A DNA stretch of 36,405 nt from Candidatus Omnitrophota bacterium (GTDB lineage Bacteria; Omnitrophota; Gorgyraeia; Gygaellales; Profunditerraquicolaceae): NCBI GenBank assembly GCA_026387405.1, contig JAPLLV010000033.1, forward strand, positions 1 through 36,405, in the 5' to 3' direction. Each line of letters opens with the position of its first letter. Within the stretch, counting starts at the first letter, position 1. Shown one piece after another: positions 31,926 through 36,405 of this stretch. The translations under genes were made by a program, and so were the position numbers. The notes below the pieces were generated by a model, which saw nothing but the letters and a program-made list of their open reading frames with translations, did not search any database and was not told where the DNA came from.

Positions 31926-33324
31926 AGAGCTGGCCAGTTCCGAAAGGTCGAAAAATTTTTCCGAGGTAGTCTTTGGTTTATGCGAAGAAGAGATGCTGCG
32001 GGAGGCCTCCAGGTGCCTGCAGTGCAAGAAACCCGCCTGTATCGCTGGCTGCCCCGTGGGGATAGACATCAAAACCTTTATTTACAAGCTCACCCGTAAG
32101 GATTATGCCGGGGCGCACTATACCATAAAAGAGAAAAATAATTTTCCCTCTATCTGCGGCAGGGTCTGCCCGGCGGAATACCAGTGCCGGTACGCCTGCG
32201 TTCTCAATAAAAAGAAGCTGCCCTTTGCCTCGGAGGAGGCGATTAATATCCATTTTCTGGAGCGTTTTGCCGGTGATTACGGCGTAAATAACAACCTGGA
32301 AGCGCTGATGTCCGCCGGCCAGGAATTCTCCAAATACAGAGTGGCGGTAGTGGGTTCCGGCCCGGCAGGCCTCTGTTGCTCCGGAGAGCTGGCCAGAAGA
32401 GGAATAAAGGTAGTGGTGTTTGAAGGGTTACAAGCGTTCGGCGGGGTCTTACGTTACGGCATACCTCCGTTTCGTCTGCCCAGGGACATTTTGGACTACG
32501 AAATAAATCATCTCAAAAAACTGGGCGTTGAGTTTGTCCCTAATTTCATTATCGGCAGGATCAAGACGTTAAAAGAGCTTTTTTCTGAAGGGTTCTCCGC
32601 TATATTCTTAGGTTTAGGCGCAGGCACACCCTCGTTCTTGGGGGTAAAAGGAGAGAATCTCTGTAATATATATTCTGCCAATGAATTCCTTACGCGGGTC
32701 AACCTGATGTCGGCTTATAAATTCCCCGAGTTCCATACCCCTGTAAATATAGGTAAGAAGATGTTGGTGATCGGCGGAGGCAATACCGCTATGGACGCGG
32801 CCCGCGTTGCGCTGCGCCTGCAGAAGATGCAAGGGTTGGCTGCCGATACTACTATTGTCTACCGCCGCACTGAGGTAGAGCTGCCCGCGCGCAGGCTTGA
32901 GATCGGGCATGCCAAGGAAGAAGGGGTGGTTTTTAGATTCTTAGTGCAGCCGGTGGAGTTTGTGGGTGACGAAAAAGGTTTTGTCAGGAAGATAAAATGC
33001 CTGCAGTGTCAGCTGGGCGATCCGGATGATTCCGGCAGGAGAAGGCCTGTTGCGATCGAGGGGAGTGATTTTGAGATCGCCTGCGACGCGGCAATAATTG
33101 CGGTAGGGCTTCAGGCGAATCAGATTTTAACCGGCGTTACTCCGGAGCTAAAAGTGGATAAATACGCCGACCTGATAGTTGATGCCCAGACCATGGAGAC
33201 TTCGCTTAAAGGGGTATTTGCCGGCGGGGATATTGTGGGAGGCGAGGGCACGGTCATTGAGGCTATGGGCATGGCCAAGAAAGCCGCCCGCGCGATTATT
33301 AATTACCTGTCAAAAAAAACTTGA
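31879..33324 (+). CDS. nfnB: NfnB/SudA (GltD-like) flavoprotein subunit
   Basis: The product of about 481 residues has two N-terminal 4Fe-4S motifs (CLQCKKPACIAGCPV and CGRVCPAEYQCRYAC), a FAD Rossmann motif (VAVVGSGPAGLCCSGEL) and a second nucleotide-binding motif (MLVIGGGNTAMDAARVAL). This is the GltD-type fold also annotated as homotetrameric glutamate synthase. Pairing with nfnA argues for NfnB or SudA rather than nitrogen assimilation. ATG 31879 overlaps nfnA; ATG codons at 31828 and 31852 are in frame but further inside nfnA. The stop codon lies in the -35 box of the next promoter. Confidence 0.85.
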   Translation: MKTKKNTSVTCITYPKELASSERSKNFSEVVFGLCEEEMLREASRCLQCKKPACIAGCPVGIDIKTFIYKLTRKDYAGAHYTIKEKNNFPSICGRVCPAEYQCRYACVLNKKKLPFASEEAINIHFLERFAGDYGVNNNLEALMSAGQEFSKYRVAVVGSGPAGLCCSGELARRGIKVVVFEGLQAFGGVLRYGIPPFRLPRDILDYEINHLKKLGVEFVPNFIIGRIKTLKELFSEGFSAIFLGLGAGTPSFLGVKGENLCNIYSANEFLTRVNLMSAYKFPEFHTPVNIGKKMLVIGGGNTAMDAARVALRLQKMQGLAADTTIVYRRTEVELPARRLEIGHAKEEGVVFRFLVQPVEFVGDEKGFVRKIKCLQCQLGDPDDSGRRRPVAIEGSDFEIACDAAIIAVGLQANQILTGVTPELKVDKYADLIVDAQTMETSLKGVFAGGDIVGGEGTVIEAMGMAKKAARAIINYLSKKT

Positions 33325-33328
33325 CAGG
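33306..33328 (+). terminator. Hairpin at nfnB stop, overlapping next promoter
   Basis: CCTGTCAA (33306-33313) pairs with TTGACAGG (33321-33328) over 8 bp. The 3' arm contains the -35 box of the downstream promoter. There is no T run, so termination is uncertain. Confidence 0.4.
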
Positions 33329-33348
33329 CCGTTAGATTGTGATATACT
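33321..33348 (+). promoter_or_regulatory. Promoter of sigma-factor gene leader
   Basis: TTGACA (33321-33326), a 16-base spacer and TATACT (33343-33348). The start near 33355 gives a leader of about 175 bases containing two attenuators. Confidence 0.7.
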
Positions 33349-33352
33349 TTAG

Positions 33353-33417
33353 TTGATTACAGGGTAGTAAATCAAGACGCTGAAGTCTTCTGGCAAATCC
33401 GCCGGAAGATTTTTTTT
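33353..33417 (+). ncRNA. Leader 1, module a: hairpins plus terminator
   Basis: TTGATT/AATCAA (33353-33375) forms a first hairpin with GTAGT in its loop. AAGAC-GCTGAA-GTCTT (33374-33389) forms a second with a six-base loop. TCTTCTGGC (33386-33394) pairs with GCCGGAAGA (33401-33409) ahead of eight T (33410-33417), a standard terminator. The second hairpin and the terminator share 33386-33389, so they exclude each other. Confidence 0.65.
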
Positions 33418-33513
33418 GCCGCAGAAGGCGGCACACCGGCCTATCCGATAAGGCCGGGTGATAGGACTACGAAGTCCTTTTTTCTCGCTTAATAGAGAAG
33501 AAAGGACTTTTTT
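33418..33513 (+). ncRNA. Leader 1, module b: conserved two-hairpin element plus terminator
   Basis: GCCGC-AGAAG-GCGGC (33418-33432) is followed by CACC+GGCCT / AGGCC+GGGTG (33434-33460) with an 8-base loop ATCCGATA and one unpaired G. AGGAC-TACGAA-GTCCT (33463-33478) follows. A 15-bp terminator (33472-33486 with 33495-33509) with a T tail overlaps this last hairpin. Ribosome site AGGGGG and ATG 33529 come right after, so read-through decides expression. Confidence 0.7.
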
Positions 33514-33528
33514 ATTTTAGGGGGTTTA

Positions 33529-34053
33529 ATGGGAACCTTTGAAGAACTGATAAAAGAAGTTTCCCCGACCTTAAAGCGAATTGTTTACAGGGTGGGCGGC
33601 CGCGCGGTTTCATCCGGCTATGACGATCTTTATCAGGAAGCGATGCTGCGCCTCTGGCTTGATTATAAAGAGGGGAAGCTTGAAGATAAGACAAGGAGTT
33701 ACATCCTGCAAGGGTGTTATTTTCATCTGAAGAACTATCTGCGTAAGCGTTTCCATAAGCAAGAGACAGAAAGTTTAAACGCATTTACTAACGCGCAAGG
33801 TGAAGATCTCGATCTGGGGGATATATTGCCGTCTTGCAGGGTTGACGGGCCCCGCGAGGGCGCGCATTGTAATATGTTGATCGAGGCGATCAGGAATAAC
33901 GGGCTTACTGACCGAGAGAAAGAGGTATTTTTATTGCGCCTGGAAGGTCTGACCACGCGCGAGATTGGCAAAAGATTAGACATTTCCCATGTGCGGGTGG
34001 TTACATTACAAAAGAGCATGAGAGAGAAGTGTAGAAAACATCTGGATATTTAG
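33529..34053 (+). CDS. Sigma-70-family (ECF-like) RNA polymerase sigma factor
   Basis: This 174-residue protein has a region 2-like segment (SSGYDDLYQEAMLRLWLDYKEG, residues about 24-45) and a region 4 helix-turn-helix (LTDREKEVFLLRLEGLTTREIGKRL, about 127-152), the arrangement of ECF-type sigma factors. The region 4 also resembles LuxR-type HTH. The linker includes a Cys/His pair (EGAHCNM). It is preceded by an unusually long leader with two attenuators, so its synthesis is probably controlled at the RNA level. No anti-sigma gene is adjacent. Confidence 0.75.
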   Translation: MGTFEELIKEVSPTLKRIVYRVGGRAVSSGYDDLYQEAMLRLWLDYKEGKLEDKTRSYILQGCYFHLKNYLRKRFHKQETESLNAFTNAQGEDLDLGDILPSCRVDGPREGAHCNMLIEAIRNNGLTDREKEVFLLRLEGLTTREIGKRLDISHVRVVTLQKSMREKCRKHLDI

Positions 34054-34075
34054 CGTTACCAGAAATACAATCTTT

Positions 34076-34143
34076 TTACTTGTAGTAGTGTAAGGCGCGG
34101 TGAAGCGCAGTATACATAGGCGTTCAAAGAGAACGCCTTTTTT
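34076..34143 (+). ncRNA. Leader 2, module a: hairpins plus terminator
   Basis: TTAC/GTAA (34076-34093) forms a short hairpin with GTAGT in its loop. GCGC-GGTGAA-GCGC (34095-34108) forms a second with a six-base loop. Terminator GGCGTTC-AAAGA-GAACGCC (34119-34137) is followed by six T. This is the same order of parts as module a of leader 1. Confidence 0.55.
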
Positions 34144-34146
34144 GTT

Positions 34147-34260
34147 GCCGCAGAAAGCGGCACACCGATTCCTCCGATAGAATCGGGTGTACATTGCAGT
34201 AAGGACGCAGGCGTCTTCTTGATCCAATCCGGGAAAGGATAAGAAGACGCCTTTTTATTT
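34147..34260 (+). ncRNA. Leader 2, module b: conserved two-hairpin element plus terminator
   Basis: GCCGC-AGAAA-GCGGC (34147-34161) is followed by CACC+GATTC / GAATC+GGGTG (34163-34189) with an 8-base loop CTCCGATA and one unpaired G. Relative to leader 1, four of the five inner pairs differ but remain paired. A GACGC/GCGTC hairpin (34204-34215) overlaps terminator GGCGTCTTCTT (34210-34220) with its partner 34241-34251 and a T run. The ribosome site GGGAGGAGG and ATG 34273 follow. Confidence 0.7.
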
Positions 34261-34272
34261 TGGGAGGAGGAT

Positions 34273-35070
34273 ATGCCGAATATAAGGAGTTTGTTGTTTA
34301 GTTTTGCGTTTTTAGTTTTAGGTTTTACGTTTTCTTTCGCTACGCCTACCACGCTTATCTGGACGCCCTCAACAGATATCCAGCCTTACGGAAAGGTACA
34401 CTTAAACGTAGATAATTATACCCCGGTTAAAGGAAAAGATCACAATGATAACCGGTTATATGTTCAGCAGGTGTATGGCCCTACCTTTAGCCTGTTATCC
34501 GGAAAGCCGGAGGATAATCTTTTAGGTAAGCTTTGGTCTCCCTTGGGCAGGATTATGGCAGAGACAGGTTTTGATTACAAGAAAGGGCTGGGCCCTTTTC
34601 TTGATTCCAGCCCCTGGTATTTTCATTTTAAACTGGGAGTGCCGGAAGGCGCTTATTTTAAAGATATGCCCGCGTTTGCCGTCGGCTCTTATGACATGGG
34701 CACAAGGAGCCACAGGACTAACAATAATGTTTGGTATCTTAGGGCCGCAAAAACAGTTTCTGCGGGGAAGCTTAACCTGGGGAGATTCTCCGCCGGTTAT
34801 TTTAATGGTAATGGCAGATTGTTACGGGATAAGAATGGCGACCGCGATAATGCAGGTCCCATGATCGCCTGGGAGCGCACGATGAGCGAAATCAGCGACA
34901 GGCTTTGGTTGTGCGTGGATTATCAGGGGACACAATCCGCTTACGGCGCTATTAACTACGGCTTTGCCTGGAAATTCACCAACAATGTTTCGGCGATATT
35001 GGCTTACGACATTTATAACAATCCAAATTCTAAGAATACGGTAACATTTCAGCTGGATGTGGATTTTTAA
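34273..35070 (+). CDS. Predicted outer-membrane beta-barrel protein
   Basis: The 265-residue product has a signal peptide (about 1-23, ending TFSFA) and alternating strands with aromatic belts (GKVHLNVDNYTP, WYFHFKLGVPE, SAGYFNGNG, AINYGFAWKF), ending in phenylalanine (VTFQLDVDF) as BAM substrates do. It may be a small porin or channel. It lies 18 bases before amt, so it may serve ammonium uptake, by position only. The signal peptide core is built of TTTTASG-type heptamers (34297-34333). GGGAGGAGG precedes the ATG. Confidence 0.7.
   Translation: MPNIRSLLFSFAFLVLGFTFSFATPTTLIWTPSTDIQPYGKVHLNVDNYTPVKGKDHNDNRLYVQQVYGPTFSLLSGKPEDNLLGKLWSPLGRIMAETGFDYKKGLGPFLDSSPWYFHFKLGVPEGAYFKDMPAFAVGSYDMGTRSHRTNNNVWYLRAAKTVSAGKLNLGRFSAGYFNGNGRLLRDKNGDRDNAGPMIAWERTMSEISDRLWLCVDYQGTQSAYGAINYGFAWKFTNNVSAILAYDIYNNPNSKNTVTFQLDVDF
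34297..34333 (+). repeat. Heptamer tandem repeat in porin-like gene signal peptide
   Basis: Units TTTTGCG, TTTTTAG, TTTTAGG, TTTTACG (34302-34329) with partial units on both sides. They encode the hydrophobic part of the signal peptide (SFAFLVLGFTFSF). Confidence 0.7.
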
Positions 35071-35088
35071 CCTAGAAGGAGGTCGTAA

Positions 35089-36318
35089 ATGATTAATGCG
35101 GGTGATACGGCGTGGGTTTTGTTTTCATCGGCGCTGGTTATGCTGATGACCCCGGGATTGGCATTTTTTTACGGGGGGATGGTCAGGCGTAAGAATGTAT
35201 TGAGTATTTTAATGCAGTGTTTCATTATCCTTTGTGTAGTGAGCGTGCAGTGGGTAGTTTTCGGCTACAGCCTTTCTTTTGCCCCAAGTAAGGGTTTTTG
35301 GGGAGGCCTAAGCTGGCTTGGCCTTAACGGCGTGGGTTTTGAGCCTTATGCCGATTATGCAGGCACGATCCCTCATCAGGCGTTTATGGCCTTTCAGGCG
35401 ATGTTCGCCATAATTACTCCGGCATTGATCCTTGGCGCGTTTGCCGAGAGAATGAAATTCTCCGCTTTCTTGCTTTTTACCCTGCTCTGGGCTACTTTTG
35501 TATATGATCCGATAGCTCACTGGGTATGGGGAGTTGGAGGATGGTTAAAGAATATGGGGGCTTTAGATTTTGCCGGCGGCACGGTTGTGCATATTAATGC
35601 CGGGATCGCCGCTTTGACCACGGCTATTGTCATAGGTAGGAGAAAGCACCTTGATCATAATGCCCCGGCGCCGCACAATCTGCCCTTTGTAGTATTGGGA
35701 ACGGGATTATTGTGGTTTGGCTGGTTTGGCTTCAATGCCGGCAGCGCCCTTGCCGCAAACGGCCTGGCAGTCAATGCCTTTGTAGTTACCAATACTGCTG
35801 CCGCAGCAGCGGGATTAAGCTGGGCCTTGATCGAGTGGATGCGTAACGGAAAGCCCACGATGTTCGGCACTGCTTCGGGTGCGGTTGCGGGATTGGTTGC
35901 GATTACTCCGGCCGCAGGATTTGTCAACGCCACTTCAGCAATAATAATTGGTGTTTTAGTAAGCGTGTTCTGTTTTATTGCGGTAACCGTGGTTAAGCCA
36001 AGACTAAGATATGACGATTCCCTGGATGCCTTCGGCGTTCACTGCATAGGCGGTATCTGGGGCGCATTGGCAACAGGGTTATTCGCTTCCAAGGCGGTTA
36101 ATCCCGCAGGAGCAGACGGGTTGTTTTTCGGTAATCCAAGACAGTTTTTGATCCAGGCAATTGCGGTATTGGCAACACTCGCATACTCTTTTGTGGTTAC
36201 CCTGGTAATTTATAGGCTCGTTGATTTTGTCGTCGGTGTGCGGGTAAAAGATAAAGATGAAGAGATAGGCCTTGATCTAACGCAGCATCGTGAAAGGGCG
36301 TATACGATACTGGAATAA
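35089..36318 (+). CDS. amt: Ammonium transporter Amt
   Basis: This 409-residue membrane protein has about 11 helices and the Amt/Mep/Rh landmarks: MTPGLAFFYGGMVRRKN near the N-terminus, the signature DFAGGTVVHINAGIAAL with the first pore His, and DAFGVHCIGGIWGAL with the second pore His. It conducts ammonium across the inner membrane. The usual cleaved signal peptide of some Amt proteins is absent. A strong AGAAGGAGG site lies 18 bases after the barrel gene, so both depend on the leader at 34076-34260. An AAGGAGGGG near 36397 at the window edge may start another gene, often glnK in this position. Confidence 0.95.
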   Translation: MINAGDTAWVLFSSALVMLMTPGLAFFYGGMVRRKNVLSILMQCFIILCVVSVQWVVFGYSLSFAPSKGFWGGLSWLGLNGVGFEPYADYAGTIPHQAFMAFQAMFAIITPALILGAFAERMKFSAFLLFTLLWATFVYDPIAHWVWGVGGWLKNMGALDFAGGTVVHINAGIAALTTAIVIGRRKHLDHNAPAPHNLPFVVLGTGLLWFGWFGFNAGSALAANGLAVNAFVVTNTAAAAAGLSWALIEWMRNGKPTMFGTASGAVAGLVAITPAAGFVNATSAIIIGVLVSVFCFIAVTVVKPRLRYDDSLDAFGVHCIGGIWGALATGLFASKAVNPAGADGLFFGNPRQFLIQAIAVLATLAYSFVVTLVIYRLVDFVVGVRVKDKDEEIGLDLTQHRERAYTILE

Positions 36319-36324
36319 CAATCT

Positions 36325-36391
36325 GTCATTGCGAGCGAAGCGAAGCAATCCCTTTTTTAGATTGCTTCGGCACTTCGTGCCTCGCAATGAC
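36325..36391. repeat. REP-like palindrome after amt
   Basis: GTCATTGCGAGCGAAGCG through GCAATC (36325-36350) is mirrored by GATTGCTTCGGC through CTCGCAATGAC (36360-36391). With a CCTTTTTTA centre it can also terminate amt transcription. Its right half has a relative inside lnt. Confidence 0.85.
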
Positions 36392-36405
36392 GGCTAAGGA
36401 GGGGC

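Noticed and set aside
33353-34260. T-box leaders
   Set aside because: A GGGTG string near a terminator recalls the T-box antiterminator, but no specifier stem or TGG-bulge consensus is found and the downstream genes are not amino-acid related.
33353-34260. ANTAR-protein target RNAs
   Set aside because: The six-base loops have G at position 4, but position 1 is not A and no ANTAR protein is encoded nearby. Kept only as a mechanistic analogy.

Overview
The window reads as a chromosomal segment of a Gram-negative, probably uncultured bacterium. It carries genes for outer-membrane assembly (bamD, lptE), lipid A acylation (an LpxL-like protein), lipoprotein maturation (lnt) and an outer-membrane barrel, next to universal housekeeping genes (rpsT, holA, murJ, uvrC, prfB, secA). 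Gene content, compact overlapping operons, an NfnAB-type flavoprotein pair, many orphan receiver proteins and abundant short tandem heptamer repeats inside genes suggest Omnitrophota (former OP3) or a relative in the PVC group. This assignment is inference; a marker-gene tree would settle it.

Positions 1-8370 form a signalling island. It holds six receiver-domain proteins (one with two receivers), a membrane histidine kinase, a PilZ-methyltransferase fusion, an acyl carrier protein, an XRE-cupin repressor-like protein and several small proteins with possible phospho-acceptor histidines. The methyltransferase resembles the PhcB family, which makes fatty-acid methyl-ester signals in Ralstonia, and it lies directly before the kinase, as phcB does before phcS. 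Base composition jumps from about one third GC to about half GC inside the kinase gene near 2450-2550, so the first part looks imported or domain-swapped. A divergent promoter pair at 6404-6606 carries three copies of an 8-bp site.

Positions 8371-11560 hold a poorly resolved small gene, a secreted PPC-TIG-PQQ propeller protein, a short LacI-type HTH protein with a four-cysteine tail (the tail is shared with a small protein at 7441), and a roughly 196-bp imperfect palindrome. Positions 11561-25161 are a dense housekeeping block: bamD-lptE-holA, rpsT on the other strand, then murJ-uvrC-ogt and pilT-prfB-secA-lnt-MFS. prfB has the classical +1 programmed frameshift. lnt is riddled with in-frame repeat insertions. 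A cation efflux gene faces the MFS gene.

Positions 26200-31084 carry a PIG-L deacetylase, a strongly structured leader before an adenosine-specific-kinase-family gene, an LpxL-like acyltransferase, small envelope proteins, a CsgG-like lipoprotein and a 26-residue basic protein. Positions 31089-36405 carry nfnA-nfnB, a sigma-like factor, an outer-membrane protein and an Amt ammonium transporter, ending in a REP-like palindrome.

The sigma-factor gene and the outer-membrane/Amt genes each have a leader with two attenuator modules in series. The second modules of the two leaders share loops and a bulge while four of five stem pairs covary. This is the strongest candidate for an undescribed cis-regulatory RNA. 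Other leading observations are 7-nt tandem repeats of three sequence families inside coding regions, the structured leader at 27646-27750, and the PilZ/PhcB-like signalling cluster.
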